A model generated the notes under the pieces. That model was given only the letters and a program-made list of their open reading frames with translations, searched no databases and was not told where the DNA came from. From Synechococcus sp. Cruz-7E5 (lineage in GTDB: Bacteria; Cyanobacteriota; Cyanobacteriia; PCC-6307; Cyanobiaceae), in the NCBI RefSeq assembly GCF_024345995.1, contig NZ_JAGQCE010000001.1:479441-543440 (forward strand): DNA of 64,000 nucleotides, in the 5' to 3' direction. Of the stretch, positions 36,884 to 45,393 are shown in pieces. A program made the position numbers and the translations under genes. How positions within the stretch are numbered: position 1 is the first letter of the stretch; each line of letters starts with the position of its first letter.

Positions 36884-38701
36884 TCACTCGCCCGCCAGGG
36901 CCGCTTCCGCCCGCCGCGGATCCACCGCCCCAAGAGTTCCTCCGCCGGGGAGGGCTTCCAGCGAGTGGGCTGCCCCCATGGCCGGAGTAAGCCTCCAGCG
37001 GTGACCCATCGCCTCCAGCAGCCTGAGGGTGTCAGGGCTGACGCCCTCCTCCACCGCCAGCTCATCGGGCCAGTGCTGGCTGTGGATCCGGCTGGCAGCC
37101 ACCGCGGAGGCCAGGTTCAGGCCGTGCTCGAGCCGGTTGAGCAGCACCTGCAGCACCGTGGTGATGATGCGGCTGCCACCGGGGCTGCCGGTGGCCAGCA
37201 GCGGGCCACCCTCGGGGCTGAGCACCAGGGTGGGCGCCATCGAGCTCAGCGGTTGCTTGCGCGGCTCGATCGCATTGGCATTCCCCTGCACCAGGCCGAA
37301 GGCATTGGCCGCCCCCGGCCGGGCCGTGAAGTCATCCATTTCGTTGTTGAGCAGGAAGCCGGCCCCCGGCACGCTCACACCGTTGCCGTAGGGGAAGTTG
37401 AGGGTGGTGGTGGTGGCCACCATGGTGCCTTCACGGTCGATGACCGAGAGATGGGTGGTGTTGGGGTGTTCAGCGGCGCGCCCCCCGGACGGGGGATCGA
37501 GCTCGCGTGCCGGCCGGTGGCGGCTGCGGCGGATCGTGCGGCGCAGCTCATCCGCATAGGCCTGGCTCAGTAACCGCTCCAGGGGCATCGCCACGAAGCG
37601 GGGATCCCCCAGCCAGCGGTTGCGGTCGCGGTAGGCCAGGTTCATCGCCTCCGCCATCGGATGCAGGGCAGCGGCGCTGTTGGGCCCCAGGGCCGCCAGA
37701 TCAAAGCCGTTCAGGATGTTGAGCAGCTGGATCAGGGTGACGCCGCCGGAGCTGGGCGGGGGCATGGCGATCACGGGATGCCCACGCCAGGCGCCCACCA
37801 GGGGGGGCTGAAGACGGGCCCGGTAGCTGCTCAGATCCTCAGCGCTGATCAGGCCTCCCCGCCGGCGCATCAATGCCACCAGCTTCTGGGCCACCGGCCC
37901 CTGATAGAAGCCTTTGTCTCCCTCGGCGGCGATCTGCCGCAGGGTGGCCGCCAGCTGGGGTTGACGCAGGCGCTCGCCAGGCCGGTAGGGCTTCCCTCCG
38001 GGACGGAAGAACAGGCGCATCGACTCAGGATCAGCCCGCAACAGCGGTGCGGCGGCCTCCAGGGAATCGGCCAGGGCCTTGCTCACCACCACCCCCTCAT
38101 CCGCCAGACGAATCGAGGGGGCGACCAGACGACCCAGGGGCAGGCGGCCGTAGTGGCGGTGGGCCAGCAGCAGCCCTGCCACCGTGCCGGGCACCCCCGT
38201 GCTGAGCAGGCTGCGGGTGGCCTTGTGGCGATCCACCGCACCGGAGGCATCGAGCAGCAGATCGGGCCCGGCCGCCAGAGGAGCACTCTCCCGGAAGTTG
38301 ATCGTCACCGCCCGGCCCTTGCCCACCCGCACCTCCTGGGGCTGAAGCGGCCGTCCTCGCCTGAGCCGCTCCGGCTGCCAGAGCACAAGGAAGCCGCCGC
38401 CGCCCAGGTTTCCCGCCTGGGGATGGGTGACCGCCAGGGCAAAGGAGCTGGCCACCGCCGCATCGACGGCATTGCCCCCCTGCCGCAGCACATCACGCCC
38501 CACCCGGGACGCCTCCAGCTCCTGGCTGGCCACCATGCCCCCGGCCGACCAGAGCGGCTGGAAGCGCTGACTGGCCTCCTGAAGCACATTCGCTGCTGCC
38601 GCCAGCGGCAGCAGGCCGAAAGCCGCCAGCGGCAGGAGGGCCCATCCAACCGCCCTCAGCGGCAGCAGCCCTTTGGGAAGGCGGAGTTCAGGGACCGCCA
38701 T
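36884..38701 (-). CDS. ggt: Gamma-glutamyltransferase
   Basis: Exported N-terminal nucleophile hydrolase that cleaves the gamma-glutamyl bond of glutathione. A signal peptide is present (AVGWALLPLAAFGLLPLAAAA). Precursor-domain landmarks are GNAVDAAVASSFALAVTHP and SIRLADEGVVVSKAL; the self-processing nucleophile is the first Thr of NTTHLSVID, about Thr415. SSMAPTLVLS, TGSPGGSRIITTVLQ and GHRW segments follow in the small subunit. ATG 38701 (605 residues) lies inside the end of the oxoprolinase gene. Together they cover both steps of the gamma-glutamyl cycle leading to free glutamate. Confidence 0.93.
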   Translation of the reverse strand: MAVPELRLPKGLLPLRAVGWALLPLAAFGLLPLAAAANVLQEASQRFQPLWSAGGMVASQELEASRVGRDVLRQGGNAVDAAVASSFALAVTHPQAGNLGGGGFLVLWQPERLRRGRPLQPQEVRVGKGRAVTINFRESAPLAAGPDLLLDASGAVDRHKATRSLLSTGVPGTVAGLLLAHRHYGRLPLGRLVAPSIRLADEGVVVSKALADSLEAAAPLLRADPESMRLFFRPGGKPYRPGERLRQPQLAATLRQIAAEGDKGFYQGPVAQKLVALMRRRGGLISAEDLSSYRARLQPPLVGAWRGHPVIAMPPPSSGGVTLIQLLNILNGFDLAALGPNSAAALHPMAEAMNLAYRDRNRWLGDPRFVAMPLERLLSQAYADELRRTIRRSRHRPARELDPPSGGRAAEHPNTTHLSVIDREGTMVATTTTLNFPYGNGVSVPGAGFLLNNEMDDFTARPGAANAFGLVQGNANAIEPRKQPLSSMAPTLVLSPEGGPLLATGSPGGSRIITTVLQVLLNRLEHGLNLASAVAASRIHSQHWPDELAVEEGVSPDTLRLLEAMGHRWRLTPAMGAAHSLEALPGGGTLGAVDPRRAEAALAGE

Positions 38702-41700
38702 AGCCACCACCTCCGGGGGTCTCGATCACGAGGGCCTCGCCGGCCGCCAGCGCCAGCTCCACAGATCCGCCCAGCTCCAGTTCGCTGCCATCGGCTCGGA
38801 TCAGCCGGTTGCGGCCCAGCGCCCCAGCGCCACCGCCGGCCAGCCCGAACGGGGCCACCTCGCGGGAGCCGGAGAGAATCGCCGCAGTCATCGGCTCGAG
38901 GAAGCGGATCCGGCGCATCACCCCGTCACCGCCCCGCCAGCGGCCCACGCCGCCGCTGCCGCGCCGCAGGCCAAAGGCCTCCAGCCGCACCGGAAAGCGC
39001 TCCTCGAGAATTTCCGGGTCGGTGAGGCGTGAGTTGGTCATGTGGCTCTGCACCGCCGAAGCACCTGCAAAACCCTGGCCATCGAGACCGCGACCGGCGC
39101 CGCAGCCGCCGCAGATCGTTTCGTAGTACTGATGGCGCTGGTTGCCGAAGCAGAGATTGTTCATGGTGCCCTGGGCAGCAGCCATCACCCCCAGGGCGGC
39201 GAAGAGAGCGTTGGCGATCGCCTGCGACGTTTCGACGTTGCCGGCCACCACCGCAGCCGTCGGGCTCGGATGCAGCAGGCAACCCGGGGGCACCACCAGC
39301 TCAAGAGGCCTGAAACAGCCGGCATTGAGGGGCACCGACTCACCCACCAGGCAGCGGAACACGTAGAGCACCACCGCCCGGGTGATCGCCAGGGGAGCGT
39401 TGCGGTTGCCCCTGTCCTGGGGGGAGGTGCCCGTGAAATCGATCACAGCGCGGCGGGCGGGGTGATCGATGCACACGGTCACCTGGATGCGCAGGCCGCC
39501 ATCGAGGGGGAGGCTGAAGGCGCCGGGCTCGAGCCGATCGATCACCCGCCGCACCGCTTCGGCTCCGTTGTCCTGCACGTGGCCCATGAAGGCGGTCAGC
39601 CGCTGGAGCCCCTCCCGCCGGGCCAGGTCCACCAGCAACTGGGCACCGAGCTGATTTGCGGCCACCTGGGCCTGCAGATCAGCCAGCAACTGCTCCGGGT
39701 TGCGGACGGGATGGGGACCGGACGCGAGTCGCCGCTGCCAGTCAGCGATGAGCAGCACGCCATCACGCAGCAGGGGCACGTTGTCGAGCAGGAGGCCTTC
39801 GTCCGCAAGGCAGCGGCTGAATGGGGGCATTGAGCCGGGGGTGATGCCGCCCACATCGGCATGGTGGCCCCGGGAGGCAACGAACCCAGCAGGGCTGGGC
39901 AGTGGTTCTGAGCCGGTTGTCGGGCTGATCCCTTCCCGGGGCACGAACACCGGTGTGATCACCGTGAGATCGGGAAGGTGGGTGCCGCCGTTGGCGGGGT
40001 CATTGGAGACGATCGCGTCGCCGGGCTTCAGGGGAGGGCGCTCTCCCCGCCGCACCGCCGAGAGCAGGCTTTCCACGCTGGCCCCCATCGAGCCGAGATG
40101 CACCGGGATATGGGGGGCGTTGGCCACCAGTTGCCCCTGGCAATCGAAGAGGGCACAGGAGAAATCAAGGCGCTCGCGGATGTTCACCGATCTGGCGCTC
40201 TGCTGCAGGCGCACACCCATCTGCTCGGCGATGGCACTGAAGCGGTGATTGAACAACTCCAGGCTCACGGGATCCACCGCTGCCCCCAGCTGCGCTGGTC
40301 GGTCTGCCTGCGGCCCATGACTGAGCAGCAGGCAGCCGTCGGGGCGGCACTCGGCCAGCCAGCCCGGCGCCAACCAGATGGTGCCGGTGGTCTCCACCAC
40401 CAGGGCCGGCCCGTCGAGCCGCTCTCCAGACTTCAGGGCATCGCGGCGGTGCAGCGGAACGGATCGCCAGGCACCACCGCAGTGGAGCTGGATCAGCCGT
40501 TCCTCGGCGGCCGGAGATGCTCGATCAACTCGATCAAGGGGAAATGGTGAGCCGATCTCGGCCGCAACAGACTGCCCCGGGGCCACCACCTCCACCAGCA
40601 GCCACTCCACCACCAGCTCGGAATCTTCGGGTCGGTGGCCAAAACGGCGCTCATGGTCGAGCTCGAACTGCTGCCGCAGCAACCGGGCCTCCTGCAGCGG
40701 CAGGGTGAGCGTCCGCTCACTTGCACCGAGCCTCACCCCCACACTCACGTCGGCTCGGGCTTCGGCAGTCAGGGCCTGCCGGCCCCGCTTGAGCAGGGCG
40801 CGGGACTGCAGCTGGAGCTGCTCCACCAGAGCCTGATCCAGGGGAAGGCGCACCAGCTCCTGCAGCAGCAGTCGCTGGTCGGCCAGACCGATGCCATAGG
40901 CCGAGAACACCCCGGCCAGGGGATGGAGCAGCACCCGGGCCATGCCCAGCCGCTCAGCCAGGGCACAGGCGTGCTGGCCGCCTGCGCCACCAAAGCAGAT
41001 CAGCGTGGCGCCGCGCACATCGTGGCCCCGCTGGATCGAGATGCGCCGGATCGCCTCTGCCATCCGCTCGATGGCGATCGCCAGGGCCCCTTCCGCCAGG
41101 TCCTCGGCCGTGGTGGAAACTCCGCTGGCCTGGCTGACCAGCTCCGCCAGCTGCTGAAACCCCCGCCGTACCACCGCCGCATCGGGCCCCTGATCGCGGC
41201 CTGGCCCGAAGACCGCCGGGAACGCCTCCGGCTGGAGGCGGCCCAGCAGCAGATTGGCGTCGGTGATCGTGAGCGGTCCGCCCCGGCGGTAGCAGGCCGG
41301 CCCGGGATCGGCCCCGGCTGAGCTGGGCCCCACCTGCAGGCGCTGGCCATCGAAGTGCAGCAGCGAACCACCACCGGCCGCCACGGTGTGGATCGGCAGC
41401 ATCTCAGCCTGCAGGCTGAGACCGGCGATCTCCGTCTCCTGGCGGCGCTCCCAGCCAGGGGACGGCCCGCCGGCCTCTACATGGAAGACATCGGTGGAAG
41501 TGCCACCCATGTCGAAGCCGACGATGGGCGTGCTCCCTGCCGCCAGCCGTACCGCCGCCACCATGCCGCCGGCGGGGCCGGAGAGAATGGTGTCCTTGGC
41601 CTTGAGCAGCTCAGGTGCCACCAGGCCACCGCTCGACTGCATCACCCGCAGGCGGCAGTGGGGTCCGAGTTCGCAGCGCAGCTGATCCAGATACTCCGCC

Positions 41701-42377
41701 AGAGCGGGCGCAACCGTGGCCTCCACCACAGCCGTCTGGGCCCGGGGCACCAGCCGGGGCCTCCGGCCCACCTGGTGGGAGAGCACCACCGGTTCGAAGC
41801 CGAACGGCGCCAGCCACTCAGCCAGCTGGAGTTCATGGCGTGGATGGCGGGCGCTGTGCAGCAAGGCCACGGCGCAGCTGCTGAGGCCGTCGCTGCGGGC
41901 ATCCGCCAGGGCACGCTCCAGGGTTGCATCGAGAACCAGAGGCGTGATCTCCGTGCCATCGGCCGCCAGACGCCCCTCAACCTCCAGCACCCGCCGGTAC
42001 CGCGGGGCCGGCCGCTGGACGTGGAGGGCAAACAGATCGGGCCGGTGCTGGTCGTCGATCCAGGCGGCATCGGCAAAACCTCTGCTGATCAGCAACAGGG
42101 TGGGGGCACCCCGGTCTTCGAGCAGGGTATTGGTGGCCACCGTGGTGCCGATCCGCACCTCGCTGACCGCGCCGGACGGGATCGGTTGGCCGGGAGCCAG
42201 AGCCAGCAGCTCACGCATGACCGCCACTGCCGGATCCCCCGCCAACTCAGGCTGCCGCGACAGCACCTTGCGCACCACGAGCTCTCCGATCGGGGAGCGG
42301 CCCACGAGATCGGTGAAGGTGCCGCCCCGATCAATCCAGAAGCTCCAGCCCGGCTGAGTGCTCTCCGCTGCGTTCAC
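38688..42377 (-). CDS. 5-oxoprolinase (HyuA/HyuB fusion, ATP-hydrolysing)
   Basis: Opens 5-oxoproline to glutamate with ATP. The 1229-residue chain combines a HyuA-type half (FWIDRGGTFTDLVGRSP, RIGTTVATNTLLEDRGAPT, VGFDMGGTSTDVFHVEAGG, AAGGGSLLHFDGQRL) with a HyuB-type half (LFNHRFSAIAEQMGVRLQQS and GYGGP at the C-terminus). That fused architecture is that of eukaryotic and cyanobacterial OPLAH. It overlaps ggt, the enzyme supplying 5-oxoproline precursors. yajQ lies nine bases upstream, so the three genes look co-transcribed. Hydantoinase is an alternative activity, but the fusion favours oxoprolinase. Confidence 0.92.
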   Translation of the reverse strand: MNAAESTQPGWSFWIDRGGTFTDLVGRSPIGELVVRKVLSRQPELAGDPAVAVMRELLALAPGQPIPSGAVSEVRIGTTVATNTLLEDRGAPTLLLISRGFADAAWIDDQHRPDLFALHVQRPAPRYRRVLEVEGRLAADGTEITPLVLDATLERALADARSDGLSSCAVALLHSARHPRHELQLAEWLAPFGFEPVVLSHQVGRRPRLVPRAQTAVVEATVAPALAEYLDQLRCELGPHCRLRVMQSSGGLVAPELLKAKDTILSGPAGGMVAAVRLAAGSTPIVGFDMGGTSTDVFHVEAGGPSPGWERRQETEIAGLSLQAEMLPIHTVAAGGGSLLHFDGQRLQVGPSSAGADPGPACYRRGGPLTITDANLLLGRLQPEAFPAVFGPGRDQGPDAAVVRRGFQQLAELVSQASGVSTTAEDLAEGALAIAIERMAEAIRRISIQRGHDVRGATLICFGGAGGQHACALAERLGMARVLLHPLAGVFSAYGIGLADQRLLLQELVRLPLDQALVEQLQLQSRALLKRGRQALTAEARADVSVGVRLGASERTLTLPLQEARLLRQQFELDHERRFGHRPEDSELVVEWLLVEVVAPGQSVAAEIGSPFPLDRVDRASPAAEERLIQLHCGGAWRSVPLHRRDALKSGERLDGPALVVETTGTIWLAPGWLAECRPDGCLLLSHGPQADRPAQLGAAVDPVSLELFNHRFSAIAEQMGVRLQQSARSVNIRERLDFSCALFDCQGQLVANAPHIPVHLGSMGASVESLLSAVRRGERPPLKPGDAIVSNDPANGGTHLPDLTVITPVFVPREGISPTTGSEPLPSPAGFVASRGHHADVGGITPGSMPPFSRCLADEGLLLDNVPLLRDGVLLIADWQRRLASGPHPVRNPEQLLADLQAQVAANQLGAQLLVDLARREGLQRLTAFMGHVQDNGAEAVRRVIDRLEPGAFSLPLDGGLRIQVTVCIDHPARRAVIDFTGTSPQDRGNRNAPLAITRAVVLYVFRCLVGESVPLNAGCFRPLELVVPPGCLLHPSPTAAVVAGNVETSQAIANALFAALGVMAAAQGTMNNLCFGNQRHQYYETICGGCGAGRGLDGQGFAGASAVQSHMTNSRLTDPEILEERFPVRLEAFGLRRGSGGVGRWRGGDGVMRRIRFLEPMTAAILSGSREVAPFGLAGGGAGALGRNRLIRADGSELELGGSVELALAAGEALVIETPGGGGYGGP

Positions 42378-42386
42378 ACGGGGGGC

Positions 42387-42878
42387 TCAGCGGTAGTTCT
42401 CGAACTGGAGCGGCACGTCCAGGTCTTCGGCCCGCAGCAGCTGGATCACCTGCTGGAGGTCGTCCTTGTTCTTGCCGGTGACGCGCAGGCTCTCACCCTG
42501 GATCGCCACGGTGACCTTCTTGATCTGATCGCGCACGGTCTTGCTGAGCTTCTTGGCCAGCTCCTGGCTCAGGCCCTTGCGCAGCTTCACCACCTGCTGA
42601 ATGCGGCTGCCGCCCACGGGCTCGGGGGTCTGGAAGTCGAAGATCTTCAGGGAGAGCTCCCGCTTGGTGGCCTTCTGGCGCAGCACGTCGGCCACCGCCT
42701 CCAGGGTCATGTCGCTGGCGGTGGTGATGGTGATGCTCTCGTCATCCAGCTCGATCTCGGTCTTCGAGTCCTTGAGGTCGTAGCGCTGACCCACCTCGCG
42801 CCGGACCTGGTCCAGGGCGTTCACCAGCTCCTGGCGGTCGAAATCGGAGACCACATCGAAGGAGTAGGTATCGGCCAT
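42387..42878 (-). CDS. YajQ-family nucleotide-binding protein
   Basis: 163 residues. The N-terminus SFDVVSDFDRQELVNALDQ and the C-terminus KVTVAIQGESLRVTGKNKDDLQ are diagnostic of YajQ. Some members bind cyclic di-GMP and act as regulators; others are only known to bind nucleotides or RNA. The two-ferredoxin-like fold has no catalytic site. It is the first gene of the yajQ-oxoprolinase-ggt run and is divergent from the MAPEG gene. Confidence 0.92.
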   Translation of the reverse strand: MADTYSFDVVSDFDRQELVNALDQVRREVGQRYDLKDSKTEIELDDESITITTASDMTLEAVADVLRQKATKRELSLKIFDFQTPEPVGGSRIQQVVKLRKGLSQELAKKLSKTVRDQIKKVTVAIQGESLRVTGKNKDDLQQVIQLLRAEDLDVPLQFENYR

Positions 42879-42941
42879 GGGCGGCGCCGGACGGTTGAAG
42901 TTCGCCTAATCCTAGAAAAGGGGTCCCGCGCCCCCACGACG

Positions 42942-43373
42942 ATGCCCTCTGTCCTGACCGCCGCGGCCCCTGCCCTGGCCTGGTCCCTGCTGCTCTCGGG
43001 GGCGGTGGTGATCCTCAGCCTGGTGCCCCTGGGGGCTGGGCGTGCCAGCGCCGATTTCACCCCGGCCGATCTGGCCGCGCCACGGGCGATGTTCGAGCGG
43101 CTGCCGGCCTGGGGGAAGCGGGCCAGCTGGGCGCACCAGAACAGCTTCGAGGCCTTCAGCCTGCATGCGCCGGCATGTCTGCTCGCTCTGCAGGCGGGGG
43201 CCGGCGGAAGCCTGCTGGTGGCGGCGGCCCTGCTGCAACCGCTGCTGCGCCTGGCCTACATCGGCGCCTACGTGGCAAATGTGCCACTGCTGCGCTCGCT
43301 CTGCTGGGCCGGTGCCCTGCTCTGCACGGCAACTCTTTACCTGGAGGGCCTCAGGGCCGTGCTGGCGCACTGA
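42942..43373 (+). CDS. MAPEG-family membrane protein
   Basis: 143 residues with about four transmembrane helices (AWSLLLSGAVVILSLVPLGAG; SLHAPACLLALQAGAG; LLQPLLRLAYIGAYV; WAGALLCTATLYLEGL). The segment WAHQNSFEAFSLHAPACL is the MAPEG core, corresponding to the glutathione-binding region of microsomal GST relatives. ATG 42942 follows a 63-base gap from the divergent yajQ. Glutathione use is suggested by the family and by ggt and oxoprolinase nearby; no catalytic residue can be assigned from sequence alone. Confidence 0.85.
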   Translation: MPSVLTAAAPALAWSLLLSGAVVILSLVPLGAGRASADFTPADLAAPRAMFERLPAWGKRASWAHQNSFEAFSLHAPACLLALQAGAGGSLLVAAALLQPLLRLAYIGAYVANVPLLRSLCWAGALLCTATLYLEGLRAVLAH

Positions 43374-43396
43374 GAAGGGGAGCCCTTAACCCTTCT
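43373..43396. terminator. Bidirectional hairpin between MAPEG and SPFH genes
   Basis: AGAAGGG at 43373-43379 pairs with CCCTTCT at 43390-43396 around a 10-base loop, in the 12-base gap between the convergent MAPEG and SPFH genes. An alternative smaller stem AAGGG/CCCTT exists inside. No T run is seen on either side. Confidence 0.45.
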
Positions 43397-44294
43397 GCAG
43401 ACCCCGCAGGGCAGCCAGCAACGCCGCCGGGCTCTGGGGATCCACCATCAGCACACTGCCACCGGGGGCCTTGCCCAGCTCCTCACCCATCGCCATCCAG
43501 TCCTGGGCCAGCAGCAGCCGCAGAGCCTCCGAACCAGACGGGCTGGCATCGATCAGGCGAGCCAGTTCAGCCGCGGCCCGGCCCCTGGCCATGGCCAGCA
43601 TCTCCTGCTGCTTGGCCTGGGCTTCGGCATCGAGGAGGAGAGCCTCCTGCTGGGCCTTGGCATCAAGCACCAGGGCCTCGGCGCGGCCTTTGGCCGCATT
43701 CACCTCCGACTCCCGCAGGCCTTCCGAGCGCAGCACGGCCGCCCGCTTCTCGCGCTCGGCCGTCATCTGCTGCTCCATCGCCTGCTGAACGCCCTGGGAG
43801 GGCATGATGTCGCGCAACTCCACCCGGGTCACTTTCACGCCCCAGGGATCGGTGGCCTGATCTAGCTCCTTCAGCAGCATCTCGTTGACGTCCTGGCGGG
43901 TGGTGAAAGTCTGATCGAGATCGAGCTTGCCCATCTCGGCGCGGATCTGGGTAAGCACCAGATTCACCATCGCCGCCTGCAGATCATCGACGGCGTAATG
44001 GGCCTTGGCATGCTCCAGCAGCTGCCAGTACACCACCGCATCCACGGTGATCGAAACGTTGTCGCGGGTGATGCACTGCTGGGGAGGGATGTCGAGCACC
44101 CGCTCCTTCATCGACTGGTTGCTGACCACCCGCTCCAGGCCCGGCAGCACGAAGGACAGGCCGGGCTGGAGTTCGCGGTCGTAGCGGCCGAGCCGCTCCA
44201 CCAGCAGGGAGCGGCCACCGCTGGTGACCTTCACCCCGCTGGCACCGAGCACGGCCAGCAGCACCAGGGCGGGGATGGACAACAGACCTTCCAT
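43386..44294 (-). CDS. SPFH/band 7 (stomatin-like) membrane protein
   Basis: 302 residues. An N-terminal membrane anchor (LLSIPALVLLAVLGASG) is followed by the SPFH domain (LVERLGRYDRELQPGLSFVL, MKERVLDIPPQQCITRDNV, VYWQLLEHAKAHYAVDDL). A long Glu/Ala/Gln coiled coil follows (AEALVLDAKAQQEALLLDAE). Members form membrane microdomain scaffolds and usually partner an NfeD protein. Here the partner gene lies divergently upstream, about 100 bases away, rather than in one operon. Confidence 0.94.
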   Translation of the reverse strand: MEGLLSIPALVLLAVLGASGVKVTSGGRSLLVERLGRYDRELQPGLSFVLPGLERVVSNQSMKERVLDIPPQQCITRDNVSITVDAVVYWQLLEHAKAHYAVDDLQAAMVNLVLTQIRAEMGKLDLDQTFTTRQDVNEMLLKELDQATDPWGVKVTRVELRDIMPSQGVQQAMEQQMTAEREKRAAVLRSEGLRESEVNAAKGRAEALVLDAKAQQEALLLDAEAQAKQQEMLAMARGRAAAELARLIDASPSGSEALRLLLAQDWMAMGEELGKAPGGSVLMVDPQSPAALLAALRGLQKG

Positions 44295-44398
44295 GGCAGC
44301 AGTCGCGGCGGAACGCTCAGGAGAACAGCGGCCCAGGCAGAGCCAGGCTCACCCTAGGAAGGCCCCCGCCGCAGACTGGAAGGATCTGAGCGCTTGTG

Positions 44399-44848
44399 AT
44401 GCAACCCCTGATCTGGCTTGCAGGTGGCGGGGTTCTGCTCCTGCTGGAGCTGCTGTTCCCCAGCGTGGACGGGTTCCTGATCGGCGGGGTGGCGGCGCTG
44501 CTGCTCTCGGCCGTCACGGCCCTGCTGCCCCTGGCCGCCCCCCTGCAGTTGATCCTGTTCAGCCTGCTCTTCCTGGGGGGCTACGCCGGGCTGAGGCGCT
44601 GGTCGCTGCGGGGGCGGCCCACGCCCAGTGCCCTCAGTGAGCCCGGCAGCGAGCGCGCCGAGGTGATCCAGCCCTTCGACGGGCAGGGCCGCGGGCGGGT
44701 GCGCTGGCAAGGGCAGAGCTGGGCCGCCGACCTGCTCGAGAGCGGCAGCGAGCAGGGACCCAGGGAGGGGGAGGAGGTGACCGTGCTGCGGCGGCAGGGG
44801 ACTCGCCTGCAGGTGCTGGCTGTCCTCAGTCGAAGAACATCAGGCTGA
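44399..44848 (+). CDS. NfeD-family membrane protein
   Basis: 149 residues from ATG 44399. Two to three transmembrane helices (LIWLAGGGVLLLLELLFPS; VAALLLSAVTALLPLAAPL; LILFSLLFLGGYAGLRRW) precede a C-terminal OB-fold domain ending GEEVTVLRRQGTRLQVLAV. This is the short, protease-lacking NfeD form that pairs with SPFH proteins. The gene is divergent from the SPFH gene and convergent with the next, overlapping it by 23 bases. Confidence 0.9.
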   Translation: MQPLIWLAGGGVLLLLELLFPSVDGFLIGGVAALLLSAVTALLPLAAPLQLILFSLLFLGGYAGLRRWSLRGRPTPSALSEPGSERAEVIQPFDGQGRGRVRWQGQSWAADLLESGSEQGPREGEEVTVLRRQGTRLQVLAVLSRRTSG

Positions 44849-45338
44849 CCACCTTGTTCATGTCCTCGGCGGTGCGGCAGCTGGAGAGGAGGGTTTCGCT
44901 GTCGTGGAAGGCGTAGCAGATCAGTTGGTCGCAGCGGCCGATGATCTCCTGGTTGCAGAGGCTGCTGGCCATCGGCAGGGGCAACTCGTCGTGCTCGGGC
45001 TTCTCGACCAGATGCAGCACCCGCTCCATCTGCTCGCGGCTTTCGCTCGACTGGCGATCAAGGCTCTGGGGCAGCAGAACGGTGAGCCGAGCCGGATCGA
45101 CGCTCAGCACGCCGCGGATCACCGCCGCGTTGACCCCCTGGGAGCCGGAAGTGATCAGGTTGTGACCCTCCTGGGCCAGGGAGCGGGCCACCAGCTCCAC
45201 CAGGTGAATCGAGACGGCGGGAACGTGGCGGCTGCCGAGGATGGCGATGCGGCGCTTGCCGCGATCCTGAAGCAGGGCCAGCTCCTGGGCCAGTGTGTCA
45301 ATCCGGTCGAGGGCCGGCAGATCAAGGGACCGGGTCAC
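44826..45338 (-). CDS. DprA/LOG-like Rossmann protein (DNA recombination-mediator protein A type)
   Basis: 170 residues from GTG 45338. A Rossmann-type core starts RIAILGSRHVPAVSIHLVE, with LITSGSQGVNAAVIRGVL as the DprA-like SG.A motif (nucleotide/phosphate binding). The C-terminal half (CDQLICYAFHDSETLL) is specific. Cyanobacterial genomes annotate this family as a DNA recombination mediator, but DNA binding of this short form is unproven. It lies about 50 bases upstream of the end of the convergent-like run, on the same strand as the DRTGG gene. Confidence 0.78.
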   Translation of the reverse strand: MTRSLDLPALDRIDTLAQELALLQDRGKRRIAILGSRHVPAVSIHLVELVARSLAQEGHNLITSGSQGVNAAVIRGVLSVDPARLTVLLPQSLDRQSSESREQMERVLHLVEKPEHDELPLPMASSLCNQEIIGRCDQLICYAFHDSETLLSSCRTAEDMNKVVSLMFFD

Positions 45339-45393
45339 CTCGTGAATGCATCCGATCGGCCGAAACTAGCAGCGCCCTTGCGGGGCCCATGCT

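Noticed and set aside
41355..42941. Long upstream extension of the MAPEG frame
   Set aside because: Antisense to oxoprolinase and yajQ; the membrane protein begins cleanly at ATG 42942.
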